The notes under the pieces are model-generated. The model ran no database searches. It was not told the origin of the DNA and was given only the letters and a program-made list of their open reading frames with translations. A program made the position numbers and the translations under genes. From positions 1 through 43,313 of the forward strand of contig JACPKS010000060.1 of the NCBI GenBank assembly GCA_016186905.1: a stretch of DNA of 43,313 nt. Reading direction: 5' to 3'. Source of the DNA: Deltaproteobacteria bacterium. Its GTDB lineage: Bacteria > Bdellovibrionota > UBA1018 > UBA923. Of the stretch, positions 22,145-28,811 are shown piece by piece (within the stretch, counting starts at the first letter, position 1; each line of letters opens with the position of its first letter).

Positions 22145-23012
22145 CACACAAGCCGGCAGGGTTTGCCGGGCGAATCGGCCGTAAAACGTGGCCCGCGCGC
22201 GTGGGGCCGGACGGAGTTGTCCCGTTGGCGATTGGGTTCTTCATAAATTTGAAAATTTCACGTGAAAAAAATTCAAATTCTTGGTGTTTTTTACACCGTC
22301 GCTGCATCAAAAAAGTTGGTTCCTGCGACATCCGCGAAAAATATTTTTCGAGGAACGAATTTAAACGAGGGTTTCTCCGCGCTCAAGACCACCGCCCGCG
22401 CAGGATTGCGTGTAAGTTGAATTTTTGAAGGCTGCAAAACCGGAGGATGGATTGTTAGACGATTTGCAGATAACAGGTCGTGAAAATTTGGTATCGAATT
22501 TGCTCTTCACTCGTGCGCTGAGACAGCTTCTTTTGCTTAAAGAAAAAAAATACGCTGGTAGAAAAACCGCGCGACCGATCAGCACGCGGCACTACAATCA
22601 CGTCGTGCTCAAAGCGCGCCGGCCGATACTTAGAAAAAATTCTGTTGTGGTGCGCGCACTGATCCGTGAAACGCAGCTGCGATTCGGAGTCCGGTTGCGC
22701 GCGCTCGCGGTGATGCCCGATCATGTGCATCTGATCGTTCAGGTGGGGGCGCGCGAGCAGTTTCAAGACGCGCTGCGATTTCTCGCGGGCATGATCGCGC
22801 TCAAAGTCGCGCACGGAAAACTTTGGCTGAAACGGGCTTGGAGTCGGGTGGTTCGAAGCGGGCGGGATCAGTGGAATGCGGAAATGTATGTGTGTCAGAA
22901 TCCCTTCCGAACAGGAATTTTCACAGAGGCGGATCATGCAATGATTCAAGGTGGAGTTTTGCTGGCGGGTACCTGCGGTTTGGCTCTCTTGCGGAACTCC
23001 GAGCCGCAATAA
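22145..23012 (+). mobile_element. RAYT-type element, copy 1: hairpin leader plus Y1 transposase gene
   Basis: The copy shares with 24150-24981 a leader of about 380 nt and the transposase gene. Conserved leader landmarks are the hairpin CCGGCA-GGGTT-TGCCGG (22153-22169), the stem-loop GGTGTTTTTTACACC (22283-22297) and the perfect 16-bp palindrome CGAAAAATATTTTTCG (22335-22350) followed by CGAATTTAAACG. The left boundary is where homology with copy 2 starts. The right boundary is set only by the gene end. Confidence 0.65.
22425..23012 (+). CDS. Y1/REP-associated tyrosine transposase, copy 1, start region decayed
   Basis: The product belongs to the single-stranded-DNA Y1 transposase family (TnpA_REP/IS200-like). 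The HUH metal motif is in VMPDHVHLIVQ and the likely catalytic tyrosine is in EMYVCQNPFRTG, the counterpart of YIxxNPxxAG in RAYTs. The shared N-terminal signature is KEKKYAGRKTARPISTRHYN. Copy 2 has ATG and AAGGA where this copy reads CTGAGA, with no ribosome site. Only non-ATG starts are available here: the frame is open from a TTG at 22425, and the functional start may be lost. The C-terminus differs from copy 2 and runs on for about ten residues (LALLRNSEPQ). It is probably a degenerate or weakly expressed paralogue. Confidence 0.75.
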   Translation: MKAAKPEDGLLDDLQITGRENLVSNLLFTRALRQLLLLKEKKYAGRKTARPISTRHYNHVVLKARRPILRKNSVVVRALIRETQLRFGVRLRALAVMPDHVHLIVQVGAREQFQDALRFLAGMIALKVAHGKLWLKRAWSRVVRSGRDQWNAEMYVCQNPFRTGIFTEADHAMIQGGVLLAGTCGLALLRNSEPQ

Positions 23013-23043
23013 GGCTGTACCTCAATAGGTTAGATAATAATTT

Positions 23044-23091
23044 TAGTAGACTTTATCATCCACTAATAGTAGACTCATAATAAGATGATAA
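23044..23091 (+). promoter_or_regulatory. Candidate operator of the toxin-antitoxin pair
   Basis: The 9-mer TAGTAGACT occurs twice (23044-23052 and 23067-23075), exactly 23 bp apart, about two helical turns. An inverted repeat TTATCATC (23053-23060) / GATGATAA (23084-23091) interleaves with it. It lies just upstream of the antitoxin ATG at 23100, where a ribbon-helix-helix antitoxin would bind. Function is inferred from position. Confidence 0.5.
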
Positions 23092-23099
23092 GGTGATCT

Positions 23100-23375
23100 A
23101 TGAAGCCACTGAAACGCACGTTTTATCCCGAGCCCGAAGTCGAAAAGGTCCTGCGGAAGGTGGGGCCCAAGAAGCTCAGTCAACGCGTCAACGATCTGAT
23201 CTTCAAGGGATTGGCCAAGGAAGAGGAAGAAGCGATTCGGGCGGATTATGAGCGCTATGATCGCGAGCTTGCGTCGGCACCGCCGCGAAAGAAAAATGCG
23301 CGCGGGGTTTCCGAGCCAATGATGGCGGCCGAACCTCTTTTCGAAACGGACGAATCCGACGAGGATTTGTTCTGA
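23100..23375 (+). CDS. Ribbon-helix-helix antitoxin-like protein
   Basis: A 91-residue protein ending 1 bp before a MazF-type toxin gene. The N-terminal third fits a ribbon-helix-helix DNA-binding fold: a beta strand (KRTFYPEPEV), then helices in KKLSQRVNDLIFKGLAKEE. A charged linker and an acidic C-terminal tail (ETDESDEDLF) follow, which is typical of an antitoxin part that wraps the toxin. AAGGTG lies 6 bp upstream of the ATG. Repeats in the preceding 50 bp are a plausible autoregulatory operator. The pair sits between two Y1 transposase elements. Assignment rests on fold pattern and gene order. Confidence 0.8.
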   Translation: MKPLKRTFYPEPEVEKVLRKVGPKKLSQRVNDLIFKGLAKEEEEAIRADYERYDRELASAPPRKKNARGVSEPMMAAEPLFETDESDEDLF

Positions 23376-23376
23376 C

Positions 23377-23715
23377 ATGCTCCGAGGCGAGGTTTGGTAC
23401 GCGGTTTGGCCCAACGATCCCAAGAGGCGGCCGCGGCCCGTTTTGATCGTCAGCAATAACCTGCGAAACTCCGCGCCGAATCTTCTGGACGTGGTGGCCG
23501 TCAAGCTCACGGGGTTGTATCGCACGGACGGAACAAAGAAGCCCGCGAATCCGTCGGAAGACGTGATCATCAAATTCAAGAAGGAGACGATCGTCCGATG
23601 CGCCGCGGTTTATTCGATCGAGAAATCCTCCTTGAAATCCAAAGTCCTGCAACTCTCTTTTCAGACGATGAGCGAGGTCGATGAGCGGCTGAGGAATGTT
23701 CTGGATTTGCATTGA
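23377..23715 (+). CDS. PemK/MazF-family endoribonuclease toxin
   Basis: A 112-residue toxin. The conserved start RGEVWYAVWPNDPKRRPRP, with VLIVSNNLRN, matches the first strands of MazF/PemK, where RGxVwxxxxxxxxxxRPxlVvs is diagnostic. The later segment SEDVIIKFKKETIVRCAAVY supplies the VxxxxIxxIxxxxL-like catalytic strand region (KxSxVxCxxxxxxxKxxL), and the end VDERLRNVLDL is also typical. Such proteins cleave mRNA at short sequences and are neutralised by the upstream antitoxin. The start lies 1 bp after the antitoxin stop, so translation is coupled. Length is normal and no inactivating change is seen. Confidence 0.88.
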   Translation: MLRGEVWYAVWPNDPKRRPRPVLIVSNNLRNSAPNLLDVVAVKLTGLYRTDGTKKPANPSEDVIIKFKKETIVRCAAVYSIEKSSLKSKVLQLSFQTMSEVDERLRNVLDLH

Positions 23716-23768
23716 GCTGTTGGGTGCCGGACGGTTGGACTCTAGTTGACCAAAAGATTTGCTCTTAG

Positions 23769-24110
23769 TTACTTCTGTACGGGCGAAACCGTCACACAGA
23801 CGAAAACAAGCCCCCGCGCTTTTTCCTCAGAAATTACTGGAGCGGAAACTTCGAAAGGTTTTTTAATCGCGATTGAAGTGACGTCGTCGCCGAAACTTGC
23901 GGCAATTGCGGTCGCCCATGTGTCCGCTAAATTTGCGTTCAACTTTCTGGTGGCTGCTTCGACAGTGTTATGTGCACCACAAACGACGAGAGGAGAATTC
24001 GCGGTTGGCATGCTCGACGGCTTGCGCTGAGAAGCGACCTTGGATTCCTCTCCCAGAAGTGTGTTGGAGAAGAGCAATGCGAAGATCAAGAGCATGAGTC
24101 TGTTTTTCAT
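23769..24110 (-). CDS. Small exported protein of unknown function
   Basis: A 113-residue protein. The ATG at 24110 has a perfect ribosome site (AAGGAGG, 5 bp upstream). The signal peptide is MKNRLMLLIFALLFSNTLLG. The mature part is about 90 residues with two cysteines (VVCGAHN and VFVCVTV), a helical middle (NTVEAATRKLNANLADTWAT) and a terminal beta segment. I do not recognise the family. The layout (signal peptide, short mature domain, paired cysteines, V-rich end) resembles the exported protein at 1183-1614, but I see no clear sequence homology. It lies between the toxin gene and the second transposase element, on the opposite strand. Confidence 0.7.
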   Translation of the reverse strand: MKNRLMLLIFALLFSNTLLGEESKVASQRKPSSMPTANSPLVVCGAHNTVEAATRKLNANLADTWATAIAASFGDDVTSIAIKKPFEVSAPVISEEKARGLVFVCVTVSPVQK

Positions 24111-24138
24111 AAGTCCTCCTTAGCCCTGGAATCAATTT

Positions 24139-24155
24139 ACACACACACACACACA
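24139..24155. repeat. (AC)n microsatellite
   Basis: Seventeen bases of uninterrupted AC dinucleotide lie directly at the left boundary of transposase element copy 2, where copy 1 has the shorter GCGCACACA. Such a run is prone to slippage. A role as insertion-target sequence is possible but not shown. Confidence 0.8.
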
Positions 24156-24981
24156 AGCCGGCAGGGATTGCCGGGCGAACGAGATGCGGAAAGTGGGGCC
24201 GCTTGAGCTGCGCGGACCGCTCTGGATTTCTTGTAAAATTCGTGCGTAAAAAATTCAAAGCGTGGATGTTTTTTACACCGGCGCTGCGGCGGATTTTCGT
24301 ACGCTGTTAGGATTCGCGAAAAATATTTTTCGGGAAGCGAATTTAAACGCATGTTCTCTCGCGCTTGAGACCATCGCCCGTGCGCGATCGTGAGTGAGTT
24401 GGGTTTTTAAAATCCTGAAACGAAAGCGGCGGGAACGTGGAGAGTTTGGAATACGAGAGCATCGACGGATTTGGTATCAAACTTGCTCAGTGGAAGTGGC
24501 GCGGAAGGAATTTGATATGAAACAGCTCACGTTGCTTAGAGAAAAGAAATACTCGGGAAGAAAAACCGTGCGGCCGATCAGTACAAGGCACTACAATCAC
24601 GTCGTGCTGAAAGCGCGCGTGCCGATATTGCGAAGACATGCGCCTGCAGTGCGGGGGTTGGTCCGCGAGACGCAAGATCGATTCGGAATCCGGTTGCGCG
24701 CGCTCGCGGTGATGCCGGATCACGTGCATCTCATCGTTCAAGTGGGATCTCGCACGCAGTTTCAAAACGCGTTGAGGTTTTTGGCGGGAATGACCGCGCT
24801 CAAGATCGCGCACGGAAAACTTTGGCTGAAACGGGCTTGGAGCCGGGTGGTTCGAAGCGGGCGGGATCAGTGGAATGCGGAGATGTATGTCTGGCGGAAC
24901 ACGCTGAAGGCGGGAATATTTTCGGAGTGGGATAGCGTGGAAATCCGAGGCGGGGTCTTGTGGATGGGTACGGGCAAATAG
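24150..24981 (+). mobile_element. RAYT-type element, copy 2: hairpin leader plus Y1 transposase gene
   Basis: The landmarks are those of copy 1: hairpin CCGGCA-GGGAT-TGCCGG (24158-24174), with the stem conserved and the loop changed by one base; TGTTTTTTACA in the middle; and the perfect palindrome CGAAAAATATTTTTCG (24317-24332) followed by CGAATTTAAACG. Distances between landmarks are close to those in copy 1. A partial extra copy of the gene's 3' end follows at 24998-25039. Confidence 0.7.
24520..24981 (+). CDS. Y1/REP-associated tyrosine transposase, copy 2
   Basis: A 153-residue Y1 transposase. The ATG at 24520 has AAGGA 8 bp upstream, which makes it the likely start; the frame is open further left but without motifs. 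Shared with copy 1 are REKKYSGRKTVRPISTRHYN, the HUH motif in VMPDHVHLIVQ, the block GKLWLKRAWSRVVRSGRDQW and the probable catalytic tyrosine in EMYVWRNTLKAGIF. RAYT enzymes act on hairpin (REP) DNA, and the leader hairpins are candidate substrates. The protein ends GGVLWMGTGK. Nothing inactivating is visible, so this copy may be the functional one. Confidence 0.82.
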   Translation, partial: KQLTLLREKKYSGRKTVRPISTRHYNHVVLKARVPILRRHAPAVRGLVRETQDRFGIRLRALAVMPDHVHLIVQVGSRTQFQNALRFLAGMTALKIAHGKLWLKRAWSRVVRSGRDQWNAEMYVWRNTLKAGIFSEWDSVEIRGGVLWMGTGK

Positions 24982-24997
24982 GAGAAGCGCCGACAGA

Positions 24998-25039
24998 AAA
25001 TCCGCGCGGGAGTTTTGTGGAGGGGTGGGGGTGGATAGG
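24998..25039 (+). pseudogene. Duplicated 3' tail of a Y1 transposase gene
   Basis: These 42 bases match 24941-24982, the end of transposase copy 2, at 31 of 42 positions and keep the same frame and stop position. The tail reads KIRAGVLWRGGGG followed by a stop, against EIRGGVLWMGTGK followed by a stop. It appears to be the leftover end of a third, mostly deleted transposase copy. Confidence 0.55.
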
Positions 25040-25211
25040 GGATTTGACGACAAAAAACATTTACGACCACAGAGAACGTCTGGGAACGGAAAAAACCGCG
25101 ACGACGCGGGGCCCAAGATCGGCGAAAACCGCCCAAGGTCTTGAGGATTTAGCGATTGTGCGCGAGGATAGCCCTACCATTCAAAAAATTGAATTCAGGG
25201 GGTTGCGCGAT

Positions 25212-26249
25212 ATGAAGGTGTCTCGAAAAAAGGCGAACGATTCGACGCTTGCAAGTGTTTTTGGAGTTGTTGCCGGGATAGGCTGCGCCGCGTGCATCGC
25301 GCTAGGATCGGCGCTTGCCCACGCCGACCCCGCGAAGATCGCGCTCGTGCTCGACCGGGGCGGAAAAGACGACAAATCCTTCAATACGGCGGCGTTCAGG
25401 GGCGCGACCGAGGCCAAACAAAAACTCGGTATCCAGCTCAAAGAGATCGAAGCGAGCGACGACAATCTTTTTGAGCCGGCGATGCGCTCCTTTGCGCGGA
25501 AGAAATACGACCTCATCATCGGAATCGGCGTGGCGCAGTCCGAAACGGTGAAAAAACTCGCCAGAGAGATGCCCGGGCAGAAATTCGCGATCGTCGACGC
25601 CAAGGTCGACGCGCCCAACGTCGCTTCGCTGCTCTTCGAGGAGCACGAAGGTTCGTACGTCGTGGGCTACGCGGCAGCACTCAAGAGCAAGACCGACACG
25701 GTGGGCTTCATCGGCGGAATGGACATCCCGCTCATCCGGCGCTTTGAGCTCGCTTACCTGCAGGGCGCGAAAGCGGCGAAGCCGAAAATCAAGACGCTCG
25801 TCAACTACATCGGCGTGACGAGCGAGGCGTGGAACAACCCGACGAAGGCGAAGGAGCTCGCGCGGAGCCAGTACGGGCGCGGAGCCGACGTGATCTTCGT
25901 CGCGGCAGGCGCCAGCAACAACGGCGCGTTCGACGCGGCGGAATCCGAGCGCAAGTACGCGATCGGCGTCGACTCGAACCAGAATTGGATGAAGCCGGGA
26001 CTGATCCTCACGAGCATGCTCAAGCGCGTCGACACGGCCGTCTACCAGATCATCGAAGACACGGCGAAGGGGAAGTTCACCGGCGGGCCGCGCACGTTCG
26101 GGCTCAAGAACAACGGCATCGACTGGGCCGTCGACGAGAACAACCGCAATCTTTTCACGGAAGCCGAATTCAAAAAGATCAATCTGGTGAAGGCCGACAT
26201 CATCGCAGGTCGTATCAAGGTGGATGATTTCTACAAAATGAAGAAATGA
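25212..26249 (+). CDS. BMP-family (PnrA-like) nucleoside-binding protein of an ABC importer
   Basis: A 345-residue exported solute-binding protein. The ATG at 25212 follows GGGGG and opens a signal peptide (LASVFGVVAGIGCAACIALG) with cleavage after AHA. The family signature is IALVLDRGGKDDKSFNTAAF, with the purine-binding Asp/Lys/Phe segment. Later blocks are FAIVDAKVDAPNVASLLFEE, GYAAALKS, VGFIGGMDIPLIRRF, GADVIFVAAGASNNG and GVDSNQNW. BMP proteins of spirochaetes and firmicutes bind purine nucleosides. Unlike many homologues it shows no clean lipobox; the Cys residues lie in the hydrophobic core. The ATPase gene follows after 10 bp and two permeases after that, so this is the first gene of the importer operon. 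Confidence 0.93.
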   Translation: MKVSRKKANDSTLASVFGVVAGIGCAACIALGSALAHADPAKIALVLDRGGKDDKSFNTAAFRGATEAKQKLGIQLKEIEASDDNLFEPAMRSFARKKYDLIIGIGVAQSETVKKLAREMPGQKFAIVDAKVDAPNVASLLFEEHEGSYVVGYAAALKSKTDTVGFIGGMDIPLIRRFELAYLQGAKAAKPKIKTLVNYIGVTSEAWNNPTKAKELARSQYGRGADVIFVAAGASNNGAFDAAESERKYAIGVDSNQNWMKPGLILTSMLKRVDTAVYQIIEDTAKGKFTGGPRTFGLKNNGIDWAVDENNRNLFTEAEFKKINLVKADIIAGRIKVDDFYKMKK

Positions 26250-26259
26250 GCCCCGAGAA

Positions 26260-27741
26260 ATGAATGCCGCGCAGCTCGTCGGCATCGCGAAGTCGTACGG
26301 CGAGGTGAAGGCCAACGACGGCGTGGATCTTACGATCCGGGCCGGCACGATCCACGCGCTGGTGGGCGAAAACGGCGCGGGCAAATCCACCGCGATGAAG
26401 ATTCTCTTCGGAATGGTGCCGCCCGACGCTGGAAAAATTCTTTTCGGCGGGCGCGAGGTGCAGGGCCGGTGGGATCCGCATCGCGCCGGCGCGGCCGGCG
26501 TGGGGATGGTGCACCAGCATTTCATGTTGGCAGGCCCTGAGTCGGTGCTCGACAATCTCGTCTTGGGCGTCGAGGACTGCCGCTTCGGCGTTCGCCGGCG
26601 CGCTCGCGAGCGCGCGGCGCTTGAAAAGCTGATGGGCGAAACCGGCCTTCGCGTTCCGCTTAACGCTCCGGTCGAGGGCCTTCCCGTGGGCCTTCAGAGC
26701 CGCTGCGAGATTTTGAAGGTTCTTTATCGCAAGGCGCGCTTTCTCATCCTCGACGAACCGACCGCGGTGCTGACGCCTTCCGAAACGGCCGATTTGCTGC
26801 GCACGTTGCGCGTGTTGCGTGACAGCGGTCATACGGTTCTCGTCGTTACGCACAAACTGAAAGAGGTGATGGACGTCGCCGACGAGGCGACGGTGCTGCG
26901 CGCGGGAAAGACCGTCGCGACCCGGAAAATTTCCGGAACGAGCGTGGAGGAGCTTTCGGAGCTGATGGTGGGGCGCCGGCTCGTGATGCCAACACGCGCG
27001 AGCGGCAGCGAGCGAAACGCGCGATCCGAGCGTGCTTCAATACCGATCGGATCGGGCGAAATTGTTATCCGCGCCGGTGAAATTACCGGTATTGCCGGAG
27101 TCGAAGGCAATGGCCAGGAGGAAATCGTCCGGCGGTTGGTTGAGCGCATGGCGCCGCGGCCCGCGTCGTTCGCCTTCATTCCGGGGGACCGCCACAGGGA
27201 AGCCCTCGTTCTTCCGTTCACGCTGACCGAAAACCTGCGACTGACGCGAAAATTCCATCCAGCCGTGCCGGGGCGGCGGCTGTTTCATGCCGCAAGCGGG
27301 CCCGAGCGCGCGCTTCTCGCCGAATACGACGTGCGTCCGCCGAAGCCCGAGCTCGCGGCCGAAGCGCTCTCCGGAGGGAATCAACAGAAGCTCATCGTCG
27401 CGCGCGAGCTCAGCTCTCTGGCTCGCGTGCCGCGCGAGCCGAGCCATCCACAGGGAGGGGTCATTCTCGCCGTCCATCCCACGCGCGGAGTCGACGTCGG
27501 CGCGATCGAGTTCATTCATTCGCGCCTGCTTGCGGCAGCCGAAAGCGGAGCCGGCGTTCTTCTGATCTCCTCGGAACTCGACGAACTGATGGCGCTTAGC
27601 CACCGCATCGGCGCGCTTTACCGCGGAAGCATCACCGCCTGGTTCGAGGGTCCCGATTACGACGAGCGAAAGATCGGGCTTGCGATGCTGGGAGGCGGGG
27701 CCGCCGAAAAAAAATCGAACAGCCCAGAGGCTCCCGCATGA
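26260..27741 (+). CDS. Nucleoside ABC importer, double ATPase subunit
   Basis: A 493-residue ATPase with two nucleotide-binding domains, like NupO or sugar-importer RbsA. Domain 1 has Walker A GENGAGKST (about 37-45), Q-loop VGMVHQHFML, signature LPVGLQSRCEI and Walker B FLILDEPTAVLTP. Domain 2 has GIAGVEGNGQEEI in place of Walker A, signature LSGGNQQKLIVAREL and VILAVHPTRGVDVGA in place of Walker B. Loss of the second Walker motifs is normal in this subfamily. Two things are unusual: about 14 extra residues (SSLARVPREPSHPQGG) between the signature helix and Walker B of domain 2, and a shortened stretch between GIAGVEGNG and IPGDR. The stop overlaps the next start (ATGA). Confidence 0.92.
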   Translation: MNAAQLVGIAKSYGEVKANDGVDLTIRAGTIHALVGENGAGKSTAMKILFGMVPPDAGKILFGGREVQGRWDPHRAGAAGVGMVHQHFMLAGPESVLDNLVLGVEDCRFGVRRRARERAALEKLMGETGLRVPLNAPVEGLPVGLQSRCEILKVLYRKARFLILDEPTAVLTPSETADLLRTLRVLRDSGHTVLVVTHKLKEVMDVADEATVLRAGKTVATRKISGTSVEELSELMVGRRLVMPTRASGSERNARSERASIPIGSGEIVIRAGEITGIAGVEGNGQEEIVRRLVERMAPRPASFAFIPGDRHREALVLPFTLTENLRLTRKFHPAVPGRRLFHAASGPERALLAEYDVRPPKPELAAEALSGGNQQKLIVARELSSLARVPREPSHPQGGVILAVHPTRGVDVGAIEFIHSRLLAAAESGAGVLLISSELDELMALSHRIGALYRGSITAWFEGPDYDERKIGLAMLGGGAAEKKSNSPEAPA

Positions 27742-28811
27742 AAAATTTTAGCAGGATGCTAAAATTTATGCGCAAGCCCGGAGGGCACGAGCACAGGACG
27801 TGCGAGTGCAAGAGAAAGCTCCTGGCGTGGACGCTTGCGCTCGCGGCTGCCGCCGCCGCCGTCGCCGCGGCCGGCGAATCTCCCGTTACGGTCTTCAAGA
27901 TACTTTGGAATTCGGCGTTCGGCTCGGCCGAGAATTTTTCGTACACGCTTTTTTACGTGACTCCGATGCTTCTCACGGGCGCGGCCGTGGCGCTGGCTCT
28001 GGAGGCGGGACTTTTCAACATCGGCGCGGAAGGCCAGCTCTACGCCGGAGCGCTCATGGCCGCGGCGTGGGGCGCGCTCACGCGAGGCTGGACCGCCGCG
28101 GGGGCGGCTCCCGCGATCCTGGCCGGAGGGGCGGTGCTGGCCTTCGCAGGAGGAGCGTTCTGGGGCGCGATCGCGGGATACCTGCGCGCGTATCGAAAGA
28201 CCCACGAGGTGATCTCGACCATCATGCTCAATTTCGTCGCGATGGCGCTCGTGAATTGGGTGATCCTGAATCCGCTCAAAAATCCCGAGAATCAGAATCT
28301 CGAAACCGTGTGGGTCGCCGAGGCCGCGCGCGTCGCGCGGCCCTGGCTTCAGATGACGTGGGGCTTGCCGGCAGCGCTTCTCGCCGCCTTCGGCGCGCTC
28401 TGGGCCGTTCGGCGCACGTGGCTCGGCTTTCGCATTCGCGCCACGGGAGCGAATGAAACGGCGGCCGGCATCGCCGGCATCGCCACACTGCGAACCGAGC
28501 TTTTGACGATGGCCGCGTCGGGCGGCATCGCAGGGCTCGTGGGCTTTCACGAAGTGTTTCTCAATTCCTATCGCCTGATCGATTCCTTCTCGCCGGGCTT
28601 CGGTTTCACCGGCCTTGCCGTAGCGCTTCTCGCGCGCGGGAATTTCGTGAAGCTCGTCCTTGCCGCGCTCCTCTTCGGAGCGCTTAGCAAGGGCGCGCTC
28701 GATCTCGATCTTGAAACCGAAAGGGTCACGCGCGATCTCAGTACGGTGATTCAGGCGATCATCCTGCTCGCGCTCGCGGTCACGGCGGGAAAAAAAGGAG
28801 AACGCGGATGA
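27738..28811 (+). CDS. Nucleoside ABC importer permease 1 (BPD_transp_2 family)
   Basis: A 357-residue polytopic inner-membrane protein. The N-terminus is cytoplasmic and basic, then an Ala/Val-rich segment LALAAAAAAVAAAGE spans the membrane. Conserved family blocks are TPMLLTGAAVALALEAGLFN followed by IGAEGQL, where NIGAEGQ is the hallmark of this permease class, then THEVISTIMLNFVA, FRIRATGANETAAGIAGI (the ATPase-contact EAA-like loop) and GFGFTGLAVALLARGNF. About eight to nine hydrophobic segments are visible. Starts and stops overlap by four bases with both neighbours (27738-27741 and 28808-28811), which shows translational coupling. It forms the channel with the next gene product. Confidence 0.93.
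   Translation: MKNFSRMLKFMRKPGGHEHRTCECKRKLLAWTLALAAAAAAVAAAGESPVTVFKILWNSAFGSAENFSYTLFYVTPMLLTGAAVALALEAGLFNIGAEGQLYAGALMAAAWGALTRGWTAAGAAPAILAGGAVLAFAGGAFWGAIAGYLRAYRKTHEVISTIMLNFVAMALVNWVILNPLKNPENQNLETVWVAEAARVARPWLQMTWGLPAALLAAFGALWAVRRTWLGFRIRATGANETAAGIAGIATLRTELLTMAASGGIAGLVGFHEVFLNSYRLIDSFSPGFGFTGLAVALLARGNFVKLVLAALLFGALSKGALDLDLETERVTRDLSTVIQAIILLALAVTAGKKGERG

Noticed and set aside
25212..25300. Lipobox in the BMP-type binding protein
   Set aside because: The cysteines lie inside the hydrophobic core without the small residues a lipobox needs. A plain signal peptide with cleavage after AHA fits better.
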